A DNA stretch of 64,000 nt from Gammaproteobacteria bacterium (GCA_018820765.1 JAHJNN010000018.1:124001-188000), one strand, 5' to 3'; positions 36,474-44,928 are shown, numbered from the stretch's first letter. Notes: generated by a model from the sequence alone, not told the origin. Numbers and translations are program-made.

Positions 36474-36662
36474 TGTCCTGAGTTAGAAATACGTTGATCG
36501 GACATTTGCATAGGCCAACGAAACAGGTTGATGGAAATGACGAAATCTTTCGTAGGCAAGGCGCAAACCGCAGCCAGGTTGAACACCTGGCGAGGATGTG
36601 CAACACAGTATGCGGAAGATTCTCGTCATTTCCATTCAGCGAATTTCTAACTCAGGACGCTA
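36471..36662. mobile_element. MITE-like element, copy 1 (left flank of peptide-ligase cassette)
   Basis: The left end TAGTGTCCTGAGTTAGAAAT (36471-36490) and right end (ATTTCTAACTCAGGACGCTA, 36643-36662) are inverted copies of each other with one mismatch. CTAG occurs at each outer junction, a possible target duplication. There is no coding capacity. A relative with matching ends lies at 40846-41009. A transposase of matching ends would have to be elsewhere. Confidence 0.75.
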
Positions 36663-36722
36663 GGCCGGCGCCGGCCCCGCGGATCGACGCGGCACCCGAC
36701 ACGTCCAGGCGAGGACCGTTTC

Positions 36723-37454
36723 ATGCATCCCATCACGCTGCGCCTGCCGCTCAGGATGCTGCCGCAACCGGACGAGACGACCTGCGGCCCGACCTGCCTG
36801 CATGCCGTTTACACCTACTGGGGCGGGAACGTATCGCTTGCGGAGGTGATCGAGCGCACCCACAGAATGGAACACGGCGGCACGTTCGCGATCTTCCTGG
36901 CCTGCGACGCGCTGCGCCACGGCTACCAGGCTACCATCTACACCTACAACCTGACGGTGTTCGACCCCACCTGGTTTGCGCCAGGGGTGGACATTGCCGG
37001 GCGCCTGCAACAGCAGCGGGAGGCGAAAACGCACGACGCCCGATTGCAGCACGTCACCGAGGGCTATCTGGAGTTCCTGCGGCTGGGCGGCCGGCTGCGC
37101 CTGACCGATCTTTCGCGCCCCCTGATTCGCAGCCTGCTGCGCCGCAAATTGCCCATCATCACCGGCCTGAATTCCACCTACCTGTATCGTGCGGTGCGGG
37201 AATACGGACCCAACGACGAGCCCGACGACATCCGCGGCCTGCCGTCCGGCCACTTCGTCGTGATCGGGGGCTACGACCGGAAAAAACACAGCCTGCTGGT
37301 GGCCGACCCCTACGATCTGCATCCCTACGGGCCCGCGCACGAATACTGGATCAACGTCGATCGCGTGCTCGGCGCGATCCTGCTCGGCATCGTCACGCAC
37401 GACGCCAACCTGCTGCTCGTCTATCCGCCGGGGACGGCCCCGGAGACGCCGTGA
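36723..37454 (+). CDS. C39-like cysteine peptidase
   Basis: A 243-residue protein with papain-like C39 features. QPDETTCGPTCLHAVYTYWG holds the oxyanion Gln15 and the candidate nucleophile Cys21; SGHFVVIGGYDRK holds the His, and LLVADPYDLHPYG the Asp. C39 peptidases cleave leader peptides at double-Gly sites in bacteriocin export, but here there is no ABC transporter domain, so it may process or hydrolyse a soluble peptide. GAGGA sits 7 bp before the ATG. Its stop overlaps the ligase start as GTGA, beginning a four-gene unit. No signal peptide is seen. Confidence 0.85.
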   Translation: MHPITLRLPLRMLPQPDETTCGPTCLHAVYTYWGGNVSLAEVIERTHRMEHGGTFAIFLACDALRHGYQATIYTYNLTVFDPTWFAPGVDIAGRLQQQREAKTHDARLQHVTEGYLEFLRLGGRLRLTDLSRPLIRSLLRRKLPIITGLNSTYLYRAVREYGPNDEPDDIRGLPSGHFVVIGGYDRKKHSLLVADPYDLHPYGPAHEYWINVDRVLGAILLGIVTHDANLLLVYPPGTAPETP

Positions 37455-38923
37455 GCATCCTCATCGTCGTCGACAACCCGCACGACTGGCCGCTCGACCT
37501 TGCCGGCGTCGACGTCGTTTCGGCCCGCGCCTACCTGACCGACCCGGCCTATGGCGAATGGCGCTCGGTCAAGGCATTCAACCTGTGCCGATCCTACCGC
37601 TACCAGAGCCTGGGCTACTACGTCTCCCTCCTGGCCGAGGCGCGCGGCCACAAGCCGCTCCCCAAGGTGAGCACCATGGAGGACCTGCAGTCGCAGAATC
37701 TGGTGCGGCTGCTCACCGAGGACCTGGACGACCTGGTGCAAAAGTCGCTCGCGCCCATCAAGTCGGATGCATTCGAACTCAGCATCTACTTCGGGCGCAA
37801 CGTGGCGAGCCGCCACGACCCCTTGAGCCATCGGCTGTTCAACCGCCTTCAGGCCCCGCTGCTGCGGGCCCATTTCGAGCGCCACCGGGACCAGTGGCAG
37901 CTGCGCAGCGTGCGCGCCATCGCCGCCAGCGACATCCCGCCGGCGCACCACGACTTCGTCGTGGAAGCCGCCACCGCGTATTTCACAGGCCAGCGCCGGC
38001 ACACGCGCAAGCGCCCTGCGCCGCGTTTCGACCTCGGCATCCTGCGCGACCCCGGCAACCCGGAGCCGCCCTCCAATGCCCGGGCCCTGCAGCGCTTCGA
38101 GAAGGCCGCCGCCGAGGTGGGACTGGCGGCCGAATTCATCACCCGCGCCGACCTCGGGCGGCTGCCCGAGTTCGACGCCCTGTTCATCCGCGACACCACC
38201 TATGCCAACCACTACACCTACCGCTTCTCGCGGCGGGCCACCGCGGAAGGCCTGGTGGTGATCGACGATCCGGATTCCATCCTCAAGTGCAACAACAAGG
38301 TCTATCTGGCCGAACTGCTCACCCGCCACAACCTGCCTGCGCCGCGCACGCTGATGGTCCACCCCGGCAACATCGACCGGATCATTCCCCACCTCGGGTT
38401 GCCGTGCGTGCTCAAGCAGCCGGACAGTTCGGGTTCGCTCGGGGTGGACAAGGTGGAATCGGAACCGGACCTGCTTGCCAGGGTGGGCGCCTTGCTGCAA
38501 AAGTCGGAGCTGATCGTCGCGCAGGAATGGCTGCCCACCGAATTCGACTGGCGCGTCGGCATCCTCGACCGGCGGCCGCTGTTCGCGTGCAAATACTTCA
38601 TGGCCGCCGGCCACTGGCAGATCGTCAAGCGCGAACCCGGCCGTCGCGGCTACGAAGAAGGCCCGGTCAAGGCCGTGGCGGTGGCGGAAGTGCCGGAAGA
38701 GGTGGTGAAGATCGCGCTCAAGGCGGCCAACCTCATCGGCGATGGCCTCTATGGCGTGGACATCAAGCAGGTCGGCGGCCGCTGCTATGTCATCGAGGTC
38801 AACGACAACCCCAACGTCGACGCCGGCAACGAGGACGGCGTGCTGAAGGACGCGCTCTACCGCGAGATCATGGGGTCGTTCGTGCGCCGCATCGAGGCGC
38901 GCAAGCTGGGCACTCCCCGATGA
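37451..38923 (+). CDS. RLAN-domain RimK-type ATP-grasp ligase
   Basis: A 490-residue amino acid/peptide ligase. Residues 1-~190 are the RLAN domain (SILIVVDNPHDWPLDLAGVD, WRSVKAFNLCRSYRYQSLGY) found in front of RimK-like ATP-grasps. The ATP-grasp domain follows with SILKCNNKVYLAELLTRHNL, GLPCVLKQPDSSGSLGVDKV, EWLPTEFDWRVGIL and GVDIKQVGGRCYVIEVNDNP, including Glu and Asn metal ligands. RimK enzymes add Glu or similar amino acids through ATP-activated carboxyls. The GTG at 37451 overlaps the peptidase stop, and its own stop overlaps the next start as ATGA, so synthesis is coupled. Substrate unknown. Confidence 0.92.
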   Translation: MSILIVVDNPHDWPLDLAGVDVVSARAYLTDPAYGEWRSVKAFNLCRSYRYQSLGYYVSLLAEARGHKPLPKVSTMEDLQSQNLVRLLTEDLDDLVQKSLAPIKSDAFELSIYFGRNVASRHDPLSHRLFNRLQAPLLRAHFERHRDQWQLRSVRAIAASDIPPAHHDFVVEAATAYFTGQRRHTRKRPAPRFDLGILRDPGNPEPPSNARALQRFEKAAAEVGLAAEFITRADLGRLPEFDALFIRDTTYANHYTYRFSRRATAEGLVVIDDPDSILKCNNKVYLAELLTRHNLPAPRTLMVHPGNIDRIIPHLGLPCVLKQPDSSGSLGVDKVESEPDLLARVGALLQKSELIVAQEWLPTEFDWRVGILDRRPLFACKYFMAAGHWQIVKREPGRRGYEEGPVKAVAVAEVPEEVVKIALKAANLIGDGLYGVDIKQVGGRCYVIEVNDNPNVDAGNEDGVLKDALYREIMGSFVRRIEARKLGTPR

Positions 38924-40152
38924 ACCCCGCTCCCGCGCTGCATGCATTTGCGGGCTACGGCATCGAACTCGAATACATGATCGTGGACCGCCGCACGCTT
39001 GCGGTCATGCCGCTGGCCGACACCCTGCTGCAGGCCGCAGCGCGCAGCGCGCCGGCGGACAGCCGTGCACGATTCGGCTGGTCCAACGAGATCGTGCTGC
39101 ACCTGCTCGAGATCAAGAACGCCCGCCCCGAACCTGCACTCGAACCCATGGCCGCGGGATTCCAGGCCGAGGTCAATGCCGTCAACCGGCTGCTCCAGCC
39201 TCTCGGCGCGCAACTCATGCCCGGCGCCATGCACCCTTGGATGAACCCCGCCGCCGAGACGCATCTGTGGCCCCACGCGGACGCGCCCGTCTACCAGGCC
39301 TACGACCGCATCTTCGGCTGCAGGAAACACGGCCAGGCCAACCTGCAGAGCATGCACCTCAACCTGCCCTTCGCCGACGACGGCGAATTCGCCCGGCTGC
39401 ACGCCGCCGTGCGGATCGTGCTGCCCATCCTGCCGGCACTCGCCGCGAGTTCGCCCATCGCCGACGGCAAGCCCAGCGGCTTTCTCGACACCCGCTTGGA
39501 AGCCTACCGCACGGCCGGCGAGCGCGTCCCGTCGGTGGCCGGCCGGGTGATCCCGGATACGGTCGGCAGCCGTGCCGAATACCAGGACCAGGTCCTGGCG
39601 CCGATGTACCGGGACATCGCCCCGCTCGACCCGCACGGCGTACTGCGGCACGAATGGCTCAACGCCCGCGGCGCGATTCCGCGCTTTGACCGCAACGCCA
39701 TCGAAGTGCGGGTCATCGACGTGCAGGAATGCCCGCAGGCCGACCTCGCCATCGCCGCCGCCGCGACGGCCGCCATCCGGGCGCTCTACGATGCGGCCTG
39801 GTCGCCGCTGGCCGCGCAGCAGGCCTTCGGCACGGATGCCCTGGTGGCGATCCTGCTCGCCTGCATCCGCGATGCCGAGCAGGCGGTGATCGACGATGCC
39901 GGCTACCTGCGGCTGCTGGGTCTGGCCGAGCGGCCCTGGCGGGCCGGCGAACTCTGGCAGCATCTCATCGCAACGGCGTCGCCGGCGCATTCCGCATGCT
40001 GGCGCGAACCGCTGCGGGTGATCCTGGAACAGGGGCCGCTCGCCCGCCGCATCCTGCGCGCGCTGGGGGCGGACTGCTCGCATGCGCACCTGCAGTCGGT
40101 CTACCAGACACTGTGCGACTGCCTCGCAGCGGGGCGGATGTTCGGCGACTGA
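38920..40152 (+). CDS. GCS2-like carboxylate-amine ligase
   Basis: A 410-residue member of the glutamate-cysteine ligase 2 superfamily. GYGIELEYMIVDRRTLAVMP gives the N-terminal Glu-x-Glu metal site; HLLEIKNARPEPALEPMAAG, ANLQSMHLNLPFADD and RNAIEVRVIDVQECPQADLA are family landmarks. Such ligases form amide bonds between a carboxylate and an amine with ATP. It starts as ATGA overlap with the RimK-like gene, so the two ligases act together, each perhaps adding one residue. The next gene starts 4 bp after its stop. Confidence 0.9.
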   Translation: MNPAPALHAFAGYGIELEYMIVDRRTLAVMPLADTLLQAAARSAPADSRARFGWSNEIVLHLLEIKNARPEPALEPMAAGFQAEVNAVNRLLQPLGAQLMPGAMHPWMNPAAETHLWPHADAPVYQAYDRIFGCRKHGQANLQSMHLNLPFADDGEFARLHAAVRIVLPILPALAASSPIADGKPSGFLDTRLEAYRTAGERVPSVAGRVIPDTVGSRAEYQDQVLAPMYRDIAPLDPHGVLRHEWLNARGAIPRFDRNAIEVRVIDVQECPQADLAIAAAATAAIRALYDAAWSPLAAQQAFGTDALVAILLACIRDAEQAVIDDAGYLRLLGLAERPWRAGELWQHLIATASPAHSACWREPLRVILEQGPLARRILRALGADCSHAHLQSVYQTLCDCLAAGRMFGD

Positions 40153-40155
40153 TGC

Positions 40156-40857
40156 ATGGCCGACCACCTCCTGATCACCTGCGAGCACGGCGGCAACCGC
40201 ATCCCGGCCCGCTACCGCCCCCTGTTTGCGGGCTTCGAAGCCTTGCTGCAATCCCATCGCGGCTTCGATCCCGGTGCGCGCATCCTGGCCCGCGAACTGT
40301 CGCGGGCGCTGGCCGCGCCCTTGTTCGTCTCCACCACCAGTCGCCTGCTGATCGACCTCAACCGCTCCGTCGGCCATCCTACCCTCTACTCCGAGGCCAC
40401 CCGGAATGAACCCGCCGCGGTCCGGCGCGACATCCTGAAGCGCTACTACCTGCGCTACCGCAACCGGGTCGAGGCGCACATCGCCGCAGCGGTGGCGGAC
40501 GGCAGCCGGGTGGTCCACCTCTCCTCGCACAGCTTCACGCCGGAACTCGACGGCACCCTCCGCAAGGCCGACATCGGCCTGCTCTACGATCCGGCGCGAC
40601 CCGGCGAGACCGAACTGTGCCGCCGCTGGCAGGCCCGACTCAAGGTAGCGGCGCCCGGATGGACGGTGCGCCGCAACTATCCCTACCGCGGCAGGTCGGA
40701 CGGCTTCACCGCCTACCTGCGCCGCCGCTTTTCGGCTGACGCGTATCTCGGCATCGAACTCGAAATCAATCACCGGCATGTCCTGGCCGGCGGTCCGCAC
40801 TGGCGCAGCTTGCGCCGCGACGTCATCGCAAGCCTGCGTCATGCCCTAGTGTCGTGA
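40156..40857 (+). CDS. N-formylglutamate amidohydrolase-like protein
   Basis: A 233-residue protein of the N-formylglutamate amidohydrolase (HutG/FGase) family. LLITCEHGGNRIPARYRPLF, VHLSSHSFTPELDGTLRKAD, YPYRGRSDGFTAYLRRRF and YLGIELEINHRHV carry the zinc-binding Glu/His and substrate residues. Family members cleave amide bonds of glutamate derivatives; histidine-degradation genes are absent here, so the natural substrate is likely a product of the two ligases. The last codons (L-V-S, stop, 40846-40857) are inside the MITE-like element, which therefore supplies the end of this gene. Confidence 0.9.
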   Translation: MADHLLITCEHGGNRIPARYRPLFAGFEALLQSHRGFDPGARILARELSRALAAPLFVSTTSRLLIDLNRSVGHPTLYSEATRNEPAAVRRDILKRYYLRYRNRVEAHIAAAVADGSRVVHLSSHSFTPELDGTLRKADIGLLYDPARPGETELCRRWQARLKVAAPGWTVRRNYPYRGRSDGFTAYLRRRFSADAYLGIELEINHRHVLAGGPHWRSLRRDVIASLRHALVS

Positions 40858-41009
40858 ATCAGAAATATCGAGACATAAAACAGCGTCTTTTTCCGCATGG
40901 CGGCGTTGCTCGTCGTTGCCATAGACCGAACTATGTCGCCTCCTCGCGCCTTGCCCTGCGAAAAAATCCATCCGTTTTATTTGTCCCGCTATTTCTAATT
41001 CACAACACT
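40846..41009. mobile_element. MITE-like element, copy 2 (right flank of peptide-ligase cassette)
   Basis: The left end CTAGTGTCGTGAATCAGAAA (from 40846) and right end (TATTTCTAATTCACAACACT, to 41009) are inverted copies with two or three mismatches, and both match the ends of the copy at 36471-36662 (TAGTGTCnTGAnTnAGAAAT). The interior has no gene; it shows a GC-rich centre between AT-rich arms. The two copies bracket the four-gene cassette. Confidence 0.75.
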
Positions 41010-41045
41010 GCTGTCCTGACGCCGCGCCGGGATTTCGGCTTACGT

Positions 41046-41074
41046 TTGAAACAGGAGCTTGCTATCCTGATAAT
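41046..41074 (+). promoter_or_regulatory. Sigma-70 promoter of the DksA/TraR-like gene
   Basis: TTGAAA (41046-41051) and GATAAT (41069-41074) are separated by exactly 17 bp, a near-consensus pair, 40 bp upstream of the start at 41114. It lies just outside the right end of the MITE-like element. Confidence 0.65.
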
Positions 41075-41113
41075 GCGTCAAGGGATTCCATCCAACCATT
41101 CGCAGGAGATTCG

Positions 41114-41512
41114 ATGGCTACGCTCACCCAATCGCAGCTCGATCAGCTGACCCGGAAACTGAAGGGGAACTACCAGGCCTTGTTGCGCGAAGTGCGCGAA
41201 GAACTGGACAACTCGGGCAACCAGCATCGCATCGACCTGCTCAACAACGAACCGGGCGATACCGGGGACGAATCGCTGGCCAATGCCCTGGCGGACTTCA
41301 ACCTGACCATCCTGGACCGCCATATCGACGGCATGCGCGACATCGAAGCTGCGTTGCAGCGCGTCAGGAACGGCGAGTACGGCGTGTGCATCGACTGCGG
41401 CGACGACGTCGGCTTCGGCCGCCTGGAGGCCTACCCCACCGCCAAGCGCTGCATCGTGTGCCAGGAGCAGCGCGAAAAACAGTATGCCCAGGGGGGCCAC
41501 CCGAAAATGTAA
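41114..41512 (+). CDS. DksA/TraR-family zinc-finger protein
   Basis: A 132-residue protein with a coiled-coil half (QLDQLTRKLKGNYQALLREV) and a C-terminal zinc finger, CIDCGDDVGFGRLEAYPTAK followed by RCIVCQEQ, the C-x2-C-x17-C-x2-C of DksA/TraR. Such proteins reach into the RNA polymerase secondary channel and, with ppGpp, lower rRNA transcription under starvation. It is shorter than E. coli DksA (151), and the DxxDxA coiled-coil tip is not clearly preserved (DTGDESLANALAD), so it is likely a paralogue. AGGAG precedes the ATG. A hibernation factor follows 46 bp downstream, giving a ribosome-silencing unit. Confidence 0.88.
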   Translation: MATLTQSQLDQLTRKLKGNYQALLREVREELDNSGNQHRIDLLNNEPGDTGDESLANALADFNLTILDRHIDGMRDIEAALQRVRNGEYGVCIDCGDDVGFGRLEAYPTAKRCIVCQEQREKQYAQGGHPKM

Positions 41513-41558
41513 GCGGAAGCAGGATTGCCCTGCTTCCATCCCAACCACCGGAGTCACC

Positions 41559-41864
41559 ATGAAAACCCCGCTTCAAATCACCTTCCGCGACATTCCCCAT
41601 TCCGACGCCCTCGACGCGCACATCCGCGACAAGGCGCAGAAGCTCGATCAAGTCTTCGGCGACATTATCAGTTGCCGGGTGGTGGTCGAGCAGCCCGCCA
41701 AGCATCAGCAGCAGGGCAAACCGTTCAACATCCACATCGACCTCGGCGTGCCCGGTTCGGAAATCGTGGTGGACAGGCAGGCCAACGAGGATGTCTACGT
41801 CGCGCTGCGCGACGCCTTCGATGCGGCCAAGCGGCAGCTGGAAGACTACGCGCGCCAGCTGTAA
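41559..41864 (+). CDS. hpf: Short ribosome hibernation promoting factor
   Basis: A 101-residue HPF/RaiA domain (MKTPLQITFRDIPHSDALDA, SCRVVVEQPAKHQQQG, EDVYVALRDAFDAAKRQLED), almost identical in its motifs to the longer HPF-cold-shock fusion at 26304. It lacks any C-terminal extension, as in short HPF/YhbH. It should bind 30S subunits and help make inactive 100S ribosomes or protect 70S. GGAG lies upstream. Followed 11 bp later by the phosphotransferase/ATPase gene. Confidence 0.93.
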   Translation: MKTPLQITFRDIPHSDALDAHIRDKAQKLDQVFGDIISCRVVVEQPAKHQQQGKPFNIHIDLGVPGSEIVVDRQANEDVYVALRDAFDAAKRQLEDYARQL

Positions 41865-41875
41865 GGGCACATTCC

Positions 41876-43468
41876 ATGGCCGGCCAGGCAGGCATGGACG
41901 CGATGCCGGACGCGACGGGCGATATGCCCGGGCTGATCCGCAGCCTGCATGACCCGGCCTGCTACGATCACGCGGCCGGCCCGGTCCGCGTGATCGAAAC
42001 CCATATCTCCTGGGTTCTGCTCACCGGCGAATTCGCCTACAAGATCAAGAAGCCGCTCGACCTCGGCTTCCTCGATTTCAGCAGCATCGACAAGCGCCTG
42101 CACGCCTGCTGCGATGAAGTGCAACTCAACCGGCGGCTCGCGCCGGCCATCTATCTCGACGTCGTCCCCATCACCGGCACCCCGGATGCCCCACGCGTCA
42201 ACGGGGTCGGCGAGACCTTCGAGTATGCCGTGAAGATGCGTCAGTTCCCGCCGGACGCCACGCTCGACCGGCTCGACGCAGCGGGCGGCATGACCGCACG
42301 CCACGTCGAAGCCATCGCCGCCACCCTCGCCCGCTTCCATCTCGAAGGCTGCGCGCGTGCCGCGGCGGACAGCCCCTGGGGCAGCCCGGAAGCAATCTGG
42401 CGACCGGTGGCGCAGAATTTTGCGCAGATCGCGCCGCGCCTCGACGACCCGGCCGACCGTGCGCAGCTCGACACCCTGCAGCGCTGGAGCGAAGCCGAGC
42501 ACGCCCGGCTCGCCCCGCTGATGGCCGCGCGCAAGCGCAACGGCTTGGTGCGCGAATGCCATGGCGACCTGCATCTGGGCAACCTCGCCTGGGTCGACGG
42601 CCAGCTGCTGGTATTCGACTGCATCGAATTCAATCCCGAACTGCGCTGGATCGACATCCAGTCCGAAGTCGCGTTCTGTTACATGGACCTGCTGCAGCGC
42701 GGCCATGCCGACTGGGCGTGGCTGTTCCTCAACCTCTGGCTCGAAGCCACCGGCGATTACGCAGGCCTCGCGCTGCTGCGCTATTACGCGGTGTACCGCG
42801 CGCTGGTGCGCGCCAAGGTGGCGGCCATACGCACCGGGCAGACCGCCGGCCCCGAACGTGACGCCGTGCTCACCGACGTGCGTACGCTGCTGCAACGGGC
42901 CGCGACGCTGACACGCCCGCAGCCCACGCGCCTCGACATCACCCACGGCCTGTCGGGCTCCGGCAAGACCACCGTCACGCGCACCCTGATGCAGAACCCG
43001 GGCGCCATCCGCCTGCGCTCAGACGTCGAACGCAAGCGGCTGGCCGGACTCGGCGCCCTGGAACGGAGCGGCTCCAGCATCGGGCAGGACTTATATGCGG
43101 CCGATGCCACGCAGCGCACCTACGCTCACCTCGCAAGCCTGGCGGGCGGCCTCCTCGACGCCGGCTGGCCGGTGATCGTCGACGCCACTTTCACCGCGCG
43201 CGGGCAGCGTGACCTGTTTCACGACGTGGCGCAGTCGCACGGCGTGGCATTCCGCATTCTCGATTTCCCGGTTGCCGTCGCCACCTTGCGCGAACGCATC
43301 CTCGAGCGATCGCACGCAGGCACCGACGCCTCGGAAGCCGACCTCGCTGTGCTGCAGCATCAGATCGATACCGAAGAGCCTCTCGCAACCGACGAGCAGG
43401 CCGACGTCGTCGGAGCCGACAAACCGCTGCACGCGCCTGTGCAAGGCCACTTGAACGACGCGCCCTAG
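41876..43468 (+). CDS. Bifunctional aminoglycoside-phosphotransferase-like/ATPase protein
   Basis: A 530-residue two-domain protein. The N-terminal ~345 residues are an APH-fold kinase (VIETHISWVLLTGEFAYKIK, LVRECHGDLHLGNLAWVDGQ with the catalytic HGDLHxxN, and LVFDCIEFNPELRWIDIQSE). The C-terminal ~170 residues are a P-loop kinase-like domain (THGLSGSGKTTVTRTLMQNP with Walker A GLSGSGKTT, then PVIVDATFTARGQRDLFHDV). The same architecture is widespread and unassigned; a role in phosphorylating a small molecule or nucleotide is likely. It shares the promoter region of dksA-like and hpf genes. The shorter homologue is at 33518. Confidence 0.85.
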   Translation: MAGQAGMDAMPDATGDMPGLIRSLHDPACYDHAAGPVRVIETHISWVLLTGEFAYKIKKPLDLGFLDFSSIDKRLHACCDEVQLNRRLAPAIYLDVVPITGTPDAPRVNGVGETFEYAVKMRQFPPDATLDRLDAAGGMTARHVEAIAATLARFHLEGCARAAADSPWGSPEAIWRPVAQNFAQIAPRLDDPADRAQLDTLQRWSEAEHARLAPLMAARKRNGLVRECHGDLHLGNLAWVDGQLLVFDCIEFNPELRWIDIQSEVAFCYMDLLQRGHADWAWLFLNLWLEATGDYAGLALLRYYAVYRALVRAKVAAIRTGQTAGPERDAVLTDVRTLLQRAATLTRPQPTRLDITHGLSGSGKTTVTRTLMQNPGAIRLRSDVERKRLAGLGALERSGSSIGQDLYAADATQRTYAHLASLAGGLLDAGWPVIVDATFTARGQRDLFHDVAQSHGVAFRILDFPVAVATLRERILERSHAGTDASEADLAVLQHQIDTEEPLATDEQADVVGADKPLHAPVQGHLNDAP

Positions 43469-43614
43469 CCTGTTGATTTTCATGGCATCGCGGCGTACTC
43501 GGCATCATGCGACTGCGCATGAAGCAATCTGACGCGGCGCGGCGAATTTCCAATTGTCGTTTTTCGAAGCCGCTCTACCATTCAGACGAAGGGCCACGTT
43601 TTTGCGAGGGCGTC

Positions 43615-43968
43615 ATGTCGAGAGCATCGGAGCTTCTGAAATTGCCGGGCGTGGTGAGTGCCGGGGTCTTTTCCCGAAAAGGCTTCGTGGAAGAGTTCGA
43701 AGGCGCCCTGAGCGAAGCCGAAGTGGCGGAAATGATGGAGCTGTGCGCAGCCCTGACGATGACGATGGAGATGCAGGGTCGCCTGCTGGATCGCATGCCC
43801 GGCCAGTCCGGCTGGAGCGCTCATGGCTGGATGACGTGGGGGCCCGAATGGGCCGTCGTCACGGTCTATGACGGCACCTGCATCGTGCAGGGGCGGCTGG
43901 CCCCTTTCAATCGGCTCATCGAGGCCATGACGGACGCGGCCGGCACCGAACTGATCAAGCCGTTTTGA
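43615..43968 (+). CDS. DUF2173-like protein, copy 1
   Basis: A 117-residue protein, SRASELLKLPGVVSAGVFSR at the N-terminus, which matches two more genes downstream (44218, 44570): all begin with a helix plus LPGV or LDGV and share a central GWxxxGQxGW-like segment and WAVVTVYDGTC. The fold looks like a roadblock/profilin-like alpha/beta domain. DUF2173 proteins are known from sulfur oxidisers but have no assigned role. GAGGG precedes the ATG. The stop codon overlaps the left end of a MITE-like repeat. Confidence 0.75.
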   Translation: MSRASELLKLPGVVSAGVFSRKGFVEEFEGALSEAEVAEMMELCAALTMTMEMQGRLLDRMPGQSGWSAHGWMTWGPEWAVVTVYDGTCIVQGRLAPFNRLIEAMTDAAGTELIKPF

Positions 43969-44206
43969 ACCTAAAAACCGCAGTTGACCGCTCATTAGCG
44001 TAAGGAATTTCGCATGGCTTTCGCGTTTCCGCCTCGATCACGTTCACCAGGAAGCTGCACCCGCTACACGCCCGCTGGCACGCCCGGGCACGCGCCTGCC
44101 TTTGTCGCTCGTCGTTGCAGGCCCTGGCCTGCCGCCTCCTCGCTTCGCGGCAGTCACCCACCCAGACGCGCCATCGGACGCGTCCAACTACGGTTTCTAG
44201 GTTGAA
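43966..44206. mobile_element. MITE-like element of a second family
   Basis: The left end (GAACCTAAAAACCGCAGTTG, from 43967) is an imperfect inverted match of the right end (CCAACTACGGTTTCTAGGTT, to about 44203). The interior is GC-rich, with no open frame of interest, and contains short repeats. It separates the first DUF2173 gene from the second. It differs from the TAGTGT family around 36-41 kb. Confidence 0.65.
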
Positions 44207-44217
44207 AGGAGAATCCG

Positions 44218-44550
44218 ATGCCCACACTGGATGAACTGATGACGTTGCCCGGGGTATACGGTGCGTTCGAATTTTCCTGCACCGGCGAACTCGGCGACAT
44301 GCGGGGAAATCTGGAGCGCGACTTTGCCGAGCTGGTTGCCCAGATGTGCGCCACCAATATGGCGATCTACCGCATGCAGGCCACGGGGTGGACGAAGCTG
44401 ACGGGCCAGACGGGGTTTCTACCCGAACGCGGCTTTGCCGTCGTGACCCTGGACCACGTGATGATGGGCATGAATGGCAGCGCGATCCTGGCAGACAGCC
44501 GGGAGTTCGATTACGACGCGGCTTACCTGCGCTTCAACGCCGCCGCCTGA
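44218..44550 (+). CDS. DUF2173-like protein, copy 2
   Basis: A 110-residue paralogue of the proteins at 43615 and 44570 (PTLDELMTLPGVYGAFEFSC, then GWTKLTGQTGFLPERGFAVV). It has an AAAGGAG before the ATG, which lies just outside the MITE-like element. A 19-bp gap separates it from copy 3, so these two are co-transcribed. No catalytic residues are evident; the family may bind a partner protein or act as a sensor subunit. Confidence 0.75.
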   Translation: MPTLDELMTLPGVYGAFEFSCTGELGDMRGNLERDFAELVAQMCATNMAIYRMQATGWTKLTGQTGFLPERGFAVVTLDHVMMGMNGSAILADSREFDYDAAYLRFNAAA

Positions 44551-44569
44551 CCTTGGAAGGAGCATCGCC

Positions 44570-44896
44570 ATGCCGCATCTGGAACGCCTGCTGATGCTCG
44601 ATGGCGTCGTGGCCGCACTGCGCGTCTATGACGACGGGACGCTTGCGGAGGCCACCGGCCATCTGGATCAGATCGACACGCAACTGGCGGCCGAGTTGTG
44701 CCACGCGAACGGGCGCTTCATGCTCCACAACAGCGACATGTTCATGACGCTTTCCGGCACGACGGGCTGGCCCGCCCGGGGCTGGATGATGGCGGGCGAC
44801 GAGCTGTCCGTATGCGGCGTCGCGGAAGTCGCATGTTTTGTTCGCAACAGCGAGGTGTCTTTCAACGAGGTGTTTCGCACCTTGACGGAAATTTGA
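44570..44896 (+). CDS. DUF2173-like protein, copy 3
   Basis: A 108-residue paralogue (PHLERLLMLDGVVAALRVYD, then GTTGWPARGWMMAGDELSVC). It follows copy 2 by 19 bp with an AAGGAG site. The GW pair and the final beta strand (SVCGVAEVACFVRNSEVSFN) match the other copies. Three such genes in a row suggest a hetero-oligomer or separate ligand specificities. Confidence 0.75.
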   Translation: MPHLERLLMLDGVVAALRVYDDGTLAEATGHLDQIDTQLAAELCHANGRFMLHNSDMFMTLSGTTGWPARGWMMAGDELSVCGVAEVACFVRNSEVSFNEVFRTLTEI

Positions 44897-44928
44897 GTAA
44901 CAAGGCTGACTGGTGCCACAACGGACAT

